Source: Perognathus longimembris pacificus (lineage: Eukaryota; Chordata; Mammalia; Rodentia; Heteromyidae). Taken from it: DNA of 64,000 bases. The position numbers and the translations under genes are program-made. Below the pieces are notes generated by a model. It had not been told where the DNA came from. It searched no databases and saw nothing but the letters and a program-made list of their open reading frames with translations. Each line of letters starts with the position of its first letter. The stretch's first letter is position 1. The DNA lies in NCBI RefSeq assembly GCF_023159225.1, contig NC_063176.1, positions 11,668,963 to 11,732,962 of the forward strand, read 5' to 3'. Positions 10,741 to 21,720 of this stretch are shown piece by piece.

Positions 10741-12417
10741 CCTAAGTGTAAAGAAGACTGAGCTGGTCAGACAGTAGAGCTTACCTGGCCTCTTGACCTG
10801 CATGGCCAAGCAGATGGAGATTCCCCTCTTCTACTTTCACATTTTCCTAATCTACAAGAAGGGCCTCCTTATTTGCATATGATATTGTTGTGGGACTGAA
10901 TACAATGAATGACTCTGATCCTCTCATACGTACATGATCACAGAAACACACATTTCACAGCTTAGACTTCAATCATGAAACAAAAATAAAGAGATTATCC
11001 TAGGGAAGGGGGCAGTGAGATATATCCTGCCCTGTGAAGTTTATGATTCATTTTACAGAAAGATATAGTAAGCTGGATATAACCAGAATAACAGGCATCT
11101 TTCTGTATTGACATACATATTGACTGGTGCATAGAACAGAGAATATCAATTTGCCACTAATAAATCTCCCCAAAAGAAAAGTGAACAACAACAACAACAA
11201 CCCCCCAAAAAACTGAATGAAGGTACTTTATTGTGGAAGTGATCAGAACAGAGGTTATGGGAAAGATTGGTGATAAAATGTGTGTTCATGAGGATTTTTC
11301 ACTGTAATATTGATCCATTAGCCCATATAAGTCGTGGTTGATCCTGAGTTTACTAGCTACTGCACTTTTCTTACCTGCATGTATATAGCTTTCTGTGGCA
11401 TGCACAGGAATCTGTATATCAATGATGCGCCTGTGCTGACAATAGGAAATAGTTGCATTACTTGAAGAAGTCAGTATGTGATAACAAAATACAGAGTGAA
11501 TTACAAACAGCATTTTAAAGTATACTCTATTCCTTCCTAAACTTTGATCTACTCATTATACAAAGTAACTATTTCTCTACAGAGATAGACGATCACAACT
11601 TCTGTAACCATGTTTACAAAACCATAATTGTTGTTTGTTATCTATTCTTAATGATGTGTAAATAGACAAATTCCTTCTCTTTCTAGAGCAAAAGAGATAA
11701 CCTGAGGAAATTTAAGTACAAATCATTTCAGTAATTGGAATACTGGAGAAATAACAATATCTGATAGATTTATTTTTGGTCTCTGCTAGTGATCTAAGCA
11801 CTGGTAATAGGTGAATTCATCAATAGGTGGTTCACCAGTAAGTAATATGTAATTATCAGTAGGTAATTGGTAGATAAAATTTATTGATAAAAGCGAATTT
11901 AAGTTGTTGGGCTAATGTATGTTCTCCATACTTGTTGTCAGAAAAACTCTGTTCATGGGAGTATTATGCATGATGACTGAACCCAGAGGTCACCAAAGGT
12001 GGAGATTCACTAATATACCTGGGTACATCATTCCCCTTACCTTCAAGTTAATATGACACAAGCATGCATATATTCGTGACAATAATATTCTAATCTGCTC
12101 ACTTCAAAATCACACCAAAAAGTTAAGACATTCATATATGTCCATATTTCTACTTGAGGTGTTACCTCAACCACTTCTTTGCACTAAGAAGACTGCTCAA
12201 AAATCTATAATATTATTTCTCTTAACCACTACCCTTCAGCATAGGACTGCCACTTTGGGCTTACAGTAATATTACCTTTAGCTCTTGAGACCATGATTTT
12301 GGCCATATTTTCTTCCTAATAAAAAAGGAACACTGATGAAATTATAGACTTGAGTTGAAGTAAGTGTTGAGAGGAAAAAGGAAATTGGATCAAAAATGTA
12401 ACACCTAAAGTTGTGTT
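10741..12417. other. Unique AT-rich DNA, no gene seen
   Basis: I see no convincing coding frame or young repeat here. Small items are a CAA-type run at 11186-11203 and a short TA/GT-rich tract. A 75-residue minus-strand frame at 11286-11513 has no recognisable motif and is treated as chance. Confidence 0.5.
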
Positions 12418-12790
12418 TGTTGTGGTTGGCATGTGGAATATCACTCACAAGATCATTGTTAAGCTTTGGTGCCTAATTGCTGGAACTATTTTGGAAGGTG
12501 CCAGAAATTTTAGCACATGACACCTAGCTGGGCGAAGTAGGTCTCTCTGGCTGGAGACCTATCTTTGAGGACTGGTATCCTGTCCCAGGCACAGTCTGTC
12601 TCTCTCTCTCGGTCTATTGTCTACCATTGGGTAAGCTTCCCGGCTCCACCACAATGTTTCTCCATGATTCTCTGCCTCACTATGATGTAGAAGCAAGAGA
12701 CCTGGCTACCCATGCAGAAGACATAAGCCAAACAAACTGTTCATCCAGTAAATTGTCTCAGGTGTGAGAATAGTGAAATTCAACTCAGAT
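12418..12790 (+). mobile_element. MaLR (MT/ORR1-like) LTR remnant
   Basis: The left end TGTTGTGGTTGGCATGTGG, the block GGAACTATTTTGGAAGG, the CACCTAGCTGGGCGAAGTAG block, the CT-rich middle, CCATGATTCTCTGCCTCAC and AAGCCAAACAAACTG...GTCTCAGGT follow the order of a rodent MaLR LTR. It is a diverged solo LTR with no internal region. A target duplication was not identified. Confidence 0.65.
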
Positions 12791-12884
12791 TTTTAGGCCA
12801 TCTGAACCTCCAAAGAGACCGGCTTTGAAAAATAAATTAAGTAGATGTCACAACCAGGTAGCATTTTTTCCTAGGTATACAAGT

Positions 12885-13080
12885 GCTATAATCTGAACAT
12901 TTGTGTTCTCCCTAAATTCATGTGTTTTAGCAGGGTTCGGGCATTGTCCAAGAAAGAGAAACAGGGAATCTTCTGAATGGTAAACTCTGACTATCTTGCC
13001 ATTTGAATCTGTACACACCCTTTCTAGATGACACATGAACATGATTTCTGGCAGACTAGTGAGAAGCACAGCTGGTGGCA
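12885..13080 (+). mobile_element. MLT1-like LTR start, weak
   Basis: TGCTATAATCTGAACATTTG followed by CCCTAAATTCATGTGTT closely resembles the first ~50 bases of MLT1-type LTRs. The remainder is too diverged to follow with confidence. Confidence 0.45.
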
Positions 13081-13971
13081 ACCATCAAAACTCAAATTCC
13101 CATCTGCTATGATTTTGCCTAAAATAATTTATTACTAATTTATTTGACAAAACATCTTTTACCTACTACCCCTGCTCTCAGAAGTGTGAATACTTCCCAA
13201 CTATCTGGACCCTCTGCTAAAAAGAGAAATTTCTGGTTTTCTATGGCACTATTTTTCAGGAAAAAATTATTATATTTTGCTGTTATTAAGCAATAAATCA
13301 CTGAACAAAGCAAAGTAGTGTCAGAGCTAGGTTAACTCAAAACAATTTTTTTATTCTTTTTGGGTTCTTTTGAACTGTTCTGATTCAAGCTTTCCCAACA
13401 CCCTGAAATAACAAATCACTTTTTCTAATTCAGAAAATTTACTTTTTATGTCCTTATTCAATGTTCCTAAGACTCAGTATTCAATATTTTTGTCTCCAAG
13501 GGTTTCTTTGAAATTAATTCAGTATAAAAATATAAATCAATTGTATATAATCATGTACTTTTTGAGTTTCTGTAAATCTCTTATTTACTCTGCGAAATTA
13601 TTAAACAATGCCCCTACTATTTATTCTATCTTACATGTTTAAGAGTGAGCACAAAGCTATGGTTGCCACTGTTCTTATTAGAGTTATCCCATGGGCATTT
13701 CTAGGTTCTTAAAGTTTATTATTTGATATTTATTTATATATTGGACAGCTTATGATTTGACTAAAATGGCTAAGATTGAGTGACACTATACTGTCATGAA
13801 AACTACTCAAGAATAAAAATGATTCCCTAGTTGGATATGTATACATAAGTTCTGGTCTTTCCTGTCAATAAGGAAAAGTAGTTGTAATTGCTAAACACTT
13901 GGGTAAGTTTATACATGAGAATTTCACACATAAATTCTGCTTCTTTCTGCCCTTGGTCTTAAATTTTAACC
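13081..13971. other. AT-rich DNA, no gene seen
   Basis: Low-GC sequence with small chance frames only. No repeat of the families used elsewhere in the window is clear here. Confidence 0.5.
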
Positions 13972-14095
13972 TTAGGCAGGGCAGGCAGTACAGATCTGGA
14001 ATCAGAGCACTGAGGAGGTTGAGGCAGGAAGGTTACAAGCACAGGCCTAAGCTACATAGCATATCTAAAGATAAAAACCTAGCACTTACAAGAAA
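13972..14095 (+). mobile_element. B1-like SINE, old
   Basis: The order GGCAGTACAGATCTGGAATC, GAGGTTGAGGCAGGAAGG and GCCTAAGCTACATAGC follows a 7SL-derived B1 monomer, ending with an A-rich stretch. Confidence 0.6.
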
Positions 14096-14205
14096 AAAAA
14101 TTCAAACTAAGGGAATGAGGTATAGGTTAGTAATGAAGGGCTTGCTTCTCAGTTTGAAGATCATGGTTTGAAAGGAAATGACAAAATACAAAACCATCAT
14201 TCTAT

Positions 14206-14785
14206 TTTTATTTACTTATTTATTTGTTGTAAAGGTGATCTACAGAGGTATTACAGTTTTACATGTAAGGCAATGAGTACATTTCTTATCAAACTTGGTA
14301 CCTCCTCCCTCAATTTTCTCCATCTTCAACTCTGCTCCCCCACCAAGTTGTACAGTTGGTTTACAGCATATTATCTTGTAAGTATTGTTGTTGCTTTGGT
14401 TCACCTTTACCCTTTTTCTTCACTTTGTAGTTCCCCTTCCATTCCCTAGTGCCGATAAATGTATACACAATACCCAGGATACCAAAATCAGTTACAGTGA
14501 CATCAGGGCTAAAGTCATGGGGAAGACAAAAGAAACAGGCTTTTCACATGGTACATTGAAAGTAACAACAACAATGATAAACCATTTATTTCCATAACTT
14601 AAAGTTCATTTCAGTTAGTATAACTAGTTATTGAGCTATTTTGATCCTCTGCTAGGACTATCCCAGACATGCACTAATTATTACCAATGAGGTTATTATA
14701 GAGTCTATGGTTTATTTGGGTTTTTTTTGAGTCTGGATCAGGTCACTTAATTTGATTTTTTTCCAAGTCGTTCTATTATCTTATG
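14206..14785 (-). mobile_element. L1 3' segment of an inverted insertion
   Basis: Read on the minus strand this is the end of L1 ORF2 (GACTTGGAAAAAAATC), the 3'UTR and an A-rich tail (T-rich on + at 14206-14224). It carries the second 3'UTR type seen in the window (ATGTACTCATTGCC-like ending). It abuts an oppositely oriented ORF2 segment at about 14786, the arrangement made by twin priming. Confidence 0.85.
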
Positions 14786-15510
14786 AAGGGGGCAATGGCC
14801 CAGAAACAAAACAAAACAAAGAAAGGTTGGACAAATGGGATTGCATCAAACTGCAAAGCTTCTGCATCACAAAGAACATAGCTTGCAAGATAAACAGAAA
14901 GCCCTCAGATTGGGAGAAGATCTTCACCTGCTCTACAACAGATGAGGGATTCATATCTAAAATATGCTTAGAACACAAAAAATTAAATTCCCCCTACACA
15001 AATCTTCAAAGAATCAATTGCCACATTAACAAATGGGCAAAGTCTTAGACTTCTGTGAGGAGGAAATGAGAATGAACAAGAGGCATATAAAGAAGTGCTC
15101 AACATCACTGGCCATAAAAGAAATGAAAATCAAAACAACATTGACATTCCACCTTGCCTAGTAAGAATGGCCAATATCCAGAAAACTAACAACAGATGGT
15201 GGTGGGGATGTAGCCAAAAGGGAAGCCTACTACACTTTTGGTTGGAGTGTAAACTTGATCAACCACTCTGGAAAGCAGTGTGGAGGTTCCTCAAAAGACT
15301 AGACAGAGCTCTCCTATGACCCAGCAACCTTGCTTTGGGGCATTTACCCATGGGATTGTAAGCAATCCCATACTAACTCTATCAGCACAACTATGTTCCT
15401 AGCAGCACAATTTACCATCGCTAAAATAGAGAACCAATCCAGATGCCCCTTAGTACATGAGTGGATCAACAAAATGGGGTACATATCCACAATGAAATTC
15501 TATGCTTTCA
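14786..15510 (+). mobile_element. Inverted 5' segment of the same L1
   Basis: A + strand ORF2 C-terminal segment starts near CCCAGAAACAAAACAAA and reads [21 protein letters not shown], then GCSQKGSLLH and ISTMKFYAF. It stops at 15510, close to the element coordinate where the minus segment begins. The conserved knuckle region has lost its first Cys and the reading frame is broken. Confidence 0.85.
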
Positions 15511-15527
15511 TAAATTCTTTTAAAACC

Positions 15528-16014
15528 TGTGGGAACCTGTAAGTGTGGAGCCATGAGATCTGCCAAAGAGAAATGGAATGCCATTGTCTGACTCTCAGAA
15601 GCTGATGTCCTGAGAAAGATCTATTGCTCTTATCGTTACAAAGACCACAGATTCTACCCTAGGTGTAAACTATTCCACTTCCAAACTTCCCCAGTCCTTG
15701 GAGCCACGCAGAGGGCTATTCAAATTGCATTGGTTTTCTCCTCCGCTTCACCCCCCACCTCCTGTTTATAGGAAGTCACTGAACCTAGCATTGTTGCCCC
15801 CCATTCTGGTGTCTAAGAATCTACTACCTTGAATCCTGCATGTACTTCTCTGTTTGATGATCAATAAAGGCCTTGTTCACAGGACTTTGAGCGTCCCTTG
15901 CTGGCATGAGGTAGTTGGCCCCCTGGTGCCCCCAAACTAGTTTCAGGGTCTAGTCTCCATCCTCACCTTGCTTCTAGCTACAGCAGGACCAGGTGCTCAT
16001 GGTGGTTTGTAACA
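15528..16014 (+). mobile_element. ERV-like solo LTR
   Basis: The left end is TGTGGGAACCTG. A CCAAT-type site in reverse (ATTGG) lies at about 15729, a TATA-like TTTATA at 15765-15770 and a poly(A) signal AATAAA at 15863-15868, followed by a CACAGG cleavage-like site and a ~130-base U5-like part. This is the layout of an LTR with U3, R and U5. The right end is uncertain (GTAACA at 16014 is my best choice), and the flanking AAAACC/AAACTC is an imperfect duplication. It sits against the outer end of the inverted L1 segment. Confidence 0.6.
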
Positions 16015-16391
16015 AAACTCATCTTTTCAAATGTGCAACGGTAGTCTAATTGTTTTGATGCTAAATTTTAATGCAATTGTTGAGTGAGAAACCATGAGCA
16101 TATTTCCCTCAAGTTTTATAGCAAACAGCGCTAGAGAAAAGCAAGTGAATTGTAAGAGTAGATAACAACTGGTGAAAGGAAGGAAATTCTGTAAGAAATG
16201 ACTTGAAAAACAAAAATTCAGATGACATAGCACATTAATGGTCCTCTTAAGGAGTTTGAACTTAATTTCAAATGCTGAAGAAATAACTTGAGGGAAAATA
16301 CACATAGCCCATTCCAGAACTTATTATTTTACAATTACTTATTCCAATATTTTGAGGAAAACTTCAGTAGTTTCAAAAGCTAGGAAGACAA
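16015..16391. other. Unique AT-rich DNA
   Basis: No gene is seen. A 92-residue minus-strand frame (16027-16305) lacks recognisable motifs. The last 17 bases are the left target duplication of the following SINE. Confidence 0.5.
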
Positions 16392-16580
16392 GGCTGGGAA
16401 TATGGCCTAGTGGTAAAGTACTTGCCTCGCATACATGTAGCCTTGGGTTCGATTCCTTAGTAACACATAAATAGAAAAAAAACAGAAGTGGCGCTGTGGC
16501 TCAAGTGGCAGAGTGCTAGCCTTGAGCAAAAAGAAGCCAGGGACAGTGCTCAGCCCCTGAGTTCAAGACCCAGGACTGGC

Positions 16581-16602
<22 letters not shown>
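16392..16602 (+). mobile_element. IDL-Geo dimeric SINE with 17-bp target duplication
   Basis: The left monomer is ID/tRNA-Ala-like, with an A box TGGCCTAGTGG at 16403-16413 and a B box GGTTCGATTCC at 16446-16456. The right Geo monomer (about 16484-16580) has TGGCTCAAGTGG at 16497-16508 and GAGTTCAAGACC at 16559-16570. A pure A tail follows. The 17-bp sequence AAAAGCTAGGAAGACAA flanks it exactly at 16375-16391 and 16603-16619. The perfect duplication and uninterrupted tail show a young insertion. Confidence 0.95.
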
Positions 16603-16611
<9 letters not shown>

Positions 16612-16619
16612 GAAGACAA

Positions 16620-17014
16620 AAATGAAAAAAGAAAAAAATATATATATATGGCATGAGAGTAGATTCTTAATTTTAAGAAATAATTCAAAATAATTGACAA
16701 TAAGCTTATTTTTTTCCTCAGTGTTGTGCTGAGGGTTTCTGTGGCTAGTTCATGAGAGATTCTGATCTGCCATTTTTTTCTCATGTTTTCTTCTCATGTA
16801 TTTTCCTACTGTGGCATTAGAGTAATATTGACTTAGAGAATGGGTTAAAATAATTTAGTCTGGTGTTTATCAAGAAATTTGAGATGGTTTGCATTCTAGT
16901 TTTAAAGTTTAGTAGAATTAATTAAGGAAACTCATTTTGGTCTACATTTTTATTTGGGATGATTATTACAAATTATAGACTTGATTACTTTACTAGATAT
17001 AAGAATGCTTATGG
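16620..17014. other. AT-rich DNA, short (TA)n
   Basis: A short TATATATATA run lies at 16638-16649. Nothing else is recognised. Confidence 0.5.
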
Positions 17015-17205
17015 ACAAAGGGTAAACAAATGAAGCAGTTATACTCACTAACACTAGATTGCAAATGAATTACACAACTTGTGGTGAGCAAAAGAGGGGA
17101 AAACTGAGAGAGAGGGAAGGAAGGGGTGGCATTTTCAGAAAAGAAGTGTACTAATTTCCTGACTCATGAAATGTAACGCCTCTATATATCACCTTATGAG
17201 GAGAG
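17015..17205 (+). mobile_element. Old L1 3'UTR fragment
   Basis: AAAGGGTAAACAAATGAAGC, a TTACACAACTTGTGG block, a purine-rich tract and ATGTAACGCCTCTATATATC follow the order of the L1 3'UTR. It is diverged. Confidence 0.6.
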
Positions 17206-17514
17206 AGAGGGAAGAGGAGCTGAATATGTTGAGTTATATTTTATGATCCTATGGAGATATCACAAAAATACTTCGCACAACTAATATATGCTAATTAAAG
17301 TCCAAAGAGAATCTAAAATGAAGTATAAGTACAATGGATTTATTTATGGATAATTGTAAATTATCAGGTTAATTCAAGATGTAAAATCTATAAAATAGTT
17401 CAATAAACAGAAGTTGAATATAAACAAAAATTCTCCACACAAACACAAATTTTACAAAAATGTCCCAGAGTGAATAGTTCTTTCTTAAAATTTTGTTGCA
17501 TTGTTTATTTTAAA

Positions 17515-17660
17515 AAATATTATTACTAATTTATTGTACAACAAATTAAAATTTTATAAGTTAGGTTATGAATACAATGCCTCTTGATCAGTGTCCCCTT
17601 CCGTCATTCTCCATTTTCTTCCTCCAATCTCCACCAGTATCCTGGCTGAAGTTTATATTC
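17515..17660 (-). mobile_element. Old L1 3' end, weak
   Basis: On + the sequence shows the antisense L1 pattern: an A/T-rich tail, GAATACAATGCCTCTTGATC, then a pyrimidine-rich stretch. Similarity is limited. Confidence 0.4.
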
Positions 17661-17737
17661 TTTTAATACCAAGACTGAAAAACTATAGAAGAAAATACCT
17701 TTGCATACATGAATATCACTTTATTAATAAAACAGTA

Positions 17738-17953
17738 AATATGACCTGACACTGCCTGTAATCGTAGCTACTCAGGAGGCTGAGATCTAGACTGCTGTCC
17801 CAAATCAGCCTGGACAGAAAAGTCCATGAGACTCTTTTCCCTAACCAACAAACATGCCCAAAATGGAGCTGTGAATCAAGTGGTATAGCACTAGTCTTGA
17901 GCAGGGACAGCCACCAGGTCCTGAGTTCAAACTCAGATCAAGCAGAAAAAAAG
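17738..17953 (+). mobile_element. 7SL-Geo composite SINE
   Basis: The left part (CTGTAATCGTAGCTACTCAG, GAGGCTGAGATCTAG) is 7SL/B1-like. The right part has a Geo monomer with GAATCAAGTGGTATAGC and CTGAGTTCAAACTC, then an A-rich tail. It shares the Geo half with the IDL-Geo elements. Confidence 0.8.
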
Positions 17954-19385
17954 TGAATTTGTTTGACAATTTAGCAAGTTAAATCCAAAACCACATTTAA
18001 GAAAAGTTAGGAAAAATGTGGCTTTTGTATAGAAAACCATTAATAAAATGTACCAAATAAACAGGTTAAGGGAGAGAATACAAATATTATTTTGTTCGAG
18101 GCAGAGGAAAAAATATTTGAAAGTTACAGGCATGGCATAATATCCAACCAGGGTGCCCAAGGTTAAATTTATATTTATTTTCCATCAGAAGGTAAGAGAA
18201 AAATACGGTATGTAGATTCTCACAGTTATGCAATATTTCAGTACTTGTATAGAATTCCCTAATTAATGTCAGTCCCAAGCCCAGTGCACCTTTGGAGTCA
18301 TCTTAATGCTCTTCATTTTCATTCAACTATGCAGAACATAATTGTTGGCCTTCTCTGCCCTCTTCCCTAATTGACCTCCTGGCCTGTAAGCCTGCATGGC
18401 CATCAGTACACATTTTCATATTCTGAAGCTACTGTGGGAAAATATCTGGGAGGTAGTACACCAAACTACCAAATGTAAAATCACTAATTTACAGAAATAC
18501 TTTCATCAAAGTAGATTAAAACTAATTAGCACTTGAGCATTATATAAATTATCTACAATGGAAGTACAGTAGTCTGTCCTTTTTCTAACCAATTTCAGTA
18601 AATACCTCATTGAACATTTATGTCCAGATGCTTCGAACTACCTTAGGAAATGTTTAGTATTGACAGGTGTGAATTTATACTTGAGAATTAGTAATCAGTT
18701 TTTTTTAGCATCAAATTAAAACCAGTCTCCTTTTTGGAAACAAAAGTGACAAATTTACAACAGAATATAGCCCCATTTCTCTCACTCCAGTCTCACCATG
18801 GAAATATGCCCAAAGTCAGGAAACACAATATATTTTATGCAGCTGAATTTTCAGGGAGAAAGTACAACAAAGTACCCAAAGCCATAATTTGTAATGGCAT
18901 ACTAAAAAATAATCATCAAGTACAGATGGAGCTCAAATTATCTGCAGAACAAAACTGGAAATGCCCATAGCTTAGATGTATCTGAGAAGGTAATAAAGGC
19001 AGTTGGCATATTCCTCACCAAATGTTCTTTCTGGAATTCCTGACAGCTCTCCTCACTGGTAAAATCATCCCCATGTTGAACTAGGCAAGCTTATTCATCA
19101 AGGAATCACTTCCTGGTGATTTTCCTGAGCTGGTAGGAGTTTAGAAGTGACAATACATTTACAGAACAATGTAACTCCCTCAGTGCTCCAATACAAATTG
19201 ATTTTCAAAGTACAAAGGTAATTTATAGCTGCAGAAAACTATTTTTGCAAATATTTGCTTGGTTTGGGGATTTTGTAAGACTTACTTTTAGGAAAATTTA
19301 TGAGAATTCATTGTAGTTTAAGACCAAAAATTGTCTTATTAACTATTTCTATTTTTTTTTTTTTTACTATTTTTAATGTAGTCAA
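17954..19385. other. Unique AT-rich DNA, no gene seen
   Basis: Several chance frames of 60-80 residues occur on both strands without motifs. A T run lies at 19351-19365. No repeat is assigned with confidence. Confidence 0.5.
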
Positions 19386-19545
19386 GATTCTAAAATTAAC
19401 AACCGTGAGGGAAGGGGTGGGCAGGAGAGAGATGGGTGAAAATGTTGAAAGGAATGATATCACTCAAGATACATTGTATGCATAAACTGTTTAGTTAAAT
19501 GGCAACTCCTTAGTACAACAACTTAAAGATAATAACAATGATGAC
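19386..19545 (+). mobile_element. Old L1 3' end (TACAACnACTTAAAG type)
   Basis: A purine-rich tract (GTGAGGGAAGGGGTGGG) is followed by GCATAAACTGTTTAGTTAAA and TACAACAACTTAAAGATAAT. The same ending occurs near 34.7 kb and, reversed, near 58.2 kb, marking an older L1 3'-end type. Confidence 0.6.
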
Positions 19546-19609
19546 ATTGATAACAACAGTGATATAACACTGCAGGAATATTTTAACCCAAACTTCCAAT
19601 TTAATGAAG

Positions 19610-20090
19610 GCTGTGGTTTTTTAAAAAATATTTCTTTACTGTTACTGTAATGGTGAGATACACAGGGGTTACAGTTACATAAGTCAGGTAATGAGTATAT
19701 CAACTTTTCCCTTGCTTGCTCCCATTTTTCCCTCCCCATCCTCCCTTCCCACAAGTTGTAAAGATCATTTCCAACATAGTGTGTATTTGTGCTGCATTTG
19801 TTCACTTTTTGTCCCACAATTTCTCTGGTTCCCTTTCCCCCCCTCAAAACAGATAAACTCACATACAAGACAAAAATTAAAAAAATAAAACAGCAACAAA
19901 GGAGTGTAAAAAAAGCGAAATACCAAAAATATCCCCGCTTTTTTTCACTTCTTAGAGTTCATTTTGATAAACATCATTTTATATGGTCATATGCATATAG
20001 CAATTGAGCCTTTTGTGATCCTCTCCTAAGAATATCCTCCTTTGGTCTCATTATATGAATGCTTAGAGTCCTGTTTAATTTATCATGTCC
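19610..20090 (-). mobile_element. L1 3' end, second 3'UTR type
   Basis: On + it runs from a T-rich tail through GGGGTTACAGTTACATAAGT, a C-rich antisense G tract near 19838-19845 and TTAGAGTTCATTTTGATAAA to GATCCTCTCCTAAGAATATC. This is antisense L1 3'UTR, moderately diverged. Confidence 0.8.
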
Positions 20091-20099
20091 GAGTGTAAT

Positions 20100-20458
20100 T
20101 TCTTTATTTTTTATTTTATATATGTATTTTTTATTATCAAACTGAATTACAGAGAGGTTACAGTTTCATACATTAGGCATTGGATACATTTCTTGTACTG
20201 TTTGTTACCTCATCCCTCATTCCCACCTTCCTCCCTCCTCCTTGCCCTCCCCCCCCCCATGAGTTATTCAGTTGTTCAGTTCATTTTCACCAGTTTGTAA
20301 GTATTGCTTTTGTAGTTGTTTGTCTTTTTTTACCCTGTGTCTCTCGATTTTGGTATTCCCTTCCAATTTCCTAGTTCTAATACCAGTATACCCAGTTTCC
20401 AATATACTCAGATAAGATACAGAGATAGTGTAGTTACAACCACAGGAAGGTGATACAG
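20100..20458 (-). mobile_element. L1 3' end, same type as the 5' master copy
   Basis: GAGAGGTTACAGTTTCATAC, ATTAGGCATTGGATACATTT and the C-rich block near 20230-20258 are the reverse complement of the 3'UTR at 6008-6510. It ends near 20458, about 250-300 bases past the ORF2 stop in L1 coordinates, so it is a short 5'-truncated copy. Confidence 0.85.
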
Positions 20459-20604
20459 TAAATTTTCATAATTATCATGTGATAACTATAAACATTTAGA
20501 CTAGTAAACTAGTAACACAATGAGAGATTATTGTTATTTTTCTTAGTATTTATGAGTATGGATTGTGTTTATCTGGAAATGCTAATGAATAGTTAATGGG
20601 GAAT

Positions 20605-21121
20605 TGTTGGGGTCTTTAGCCTCTCCTGACCTGCAGGAGAGAAGGGGAAGCACGCCCCAACCGGGGCAGGCCAAGAAAGAAGAAGGGTCAACGGACTGCC
20701 CGCAGCCAGCCCCCCTCACTGGAGGACAATCAGATGCGTCTGGGAGAATGTCTTGCCCACGTCTGGCTTTATTGAAAGAGCTCCCCTCTTAAGTAGGTCA
20801 GAGAGCTGCAGGAAGGGGAGGGGTTACGTGCACCTATCTAGGGACTGTGAAGGGAGGCCTGAGCTGTCCATCAAGGGTGGAGGGCCAAGGGACCAATTCT
20901 AAGAGGTGGCCTAATTCTACATCACAGCCCACAGGACCGCCTCCAGGTTCACCACCAGGTGCCATCTTGTCCCAAGGCTGGGAGGCGGGGCCAGCTAGAA
21001 CCGCCTTTCCGGGTTCCTCCTAATAGCCACACGTGGCCCCAGGGCTGGGAAACAGGCTGGGCCAGCTGGGACTTCCTCTTTCTGACGCAAGGCATCCGGG
21101 CATGCCCCACAAGGAATTTCA
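20605..21121 (-). mobile_element. Solo LTR of an ERV (ERVK-like by 6-bp duplication)
   Basis: Read on minus, it begins TGTGGGGCATGCCCGG and ends AAGACCCCAACA, i.e. TG...CA. A poly(A) signal AATAAA lies at 20768-20773 on minus, with a TACTTAAGAG TATA-like site about 20 bases before it. GC-rich boxes and a YY1-like AAGATGGC lie in the U3 part. Flanking hexamers are GGGAAT (20599-20604) and AGGAAT (21122-21127), one mismatch. There is no internal retroviral gene, so it is a solo LTR. Six-base duplications are usual for class II (ERVK/IAP-like) elements; the class is an inference. Confidence 0.75.
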
Positions 21122-21127
21122 AGCAGA

Positions 21128-21579
21128 TTTGCCTGTATTAATATGTAAACAAATAGTTGAATAAAAAAATAAAAATAGACATCATCTGGGAAGTTGATAA
21201 TTTCCTATTCATTGTGAGAAAACAAATTCTTAGGATCCCTACCTCTAAACATTCTGAATCCAGAACCATACATATGTATTTTTCAAGTGTTGATGAGACG
21301 TTTGACAAGCACTGGCGTACAATCTCCATCCTAATATCCTTATAGCACTTGTAGAATTGGTCTCTCTCATGCTAACTGGGTAACCCTGTTTGTTGTTTCA
21401 CTGAAAGACAAATTATCACAGACTTACCTGTTGAGAACATCGTGATCTTTGACAACCTATTTACGCATGTCTTACCTGCCCTCCTTGTCATGTTAACTCA
21501 ATGCCTGCTTCTGCTACATGCACAGCTGTTTACAGCCAGTGGCCACTTTTGAAGGGAATATTAGGGCCATCTCAGTTTT
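21128..21579. other. Unique AT-rich DNA
   Basis: No gene or clear repeat is seen. Confidence 0.5.
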
Positions 21580-21720
21580 CTTTTTTGGTGCCTTGCCACT
21601 TAAGCCATGCCTCCAGCCCTGGTTTTTGCTGGCTATTTTGGATATGGAATCTCACAGATGTGTCTGTTGCTCTACTCTGAAACCACAGTCCTCTGGATCT
21701 CAGCCCCTTGACTAGCAGCC
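21580..21720 (-). mobile_element. Old 7SL/Geo-type SINE fragment
   Basis: On + it shows CTTAAGCCATGCC and CCTCTGGATCTCAGCCCCTT, the antisense signatures of this SINE class, with strong divergence. Confidence 0.5.

Noticed and set aside
16403..16456. A box and B box as a tRNA gene
   Set aside because: They belong to the ID-like half of a SINE with poly(A) tail and target duplication; there is no complete tRNA fold.
19622..20458. Two consecutive antisense L1 3' ends as a seventh inverted insertion with the sense L1 piece at 19386
   Set aside because: The sense piece has a different, older 3'-end type and the two antisense pieces are of different types, so these are separate insertions.
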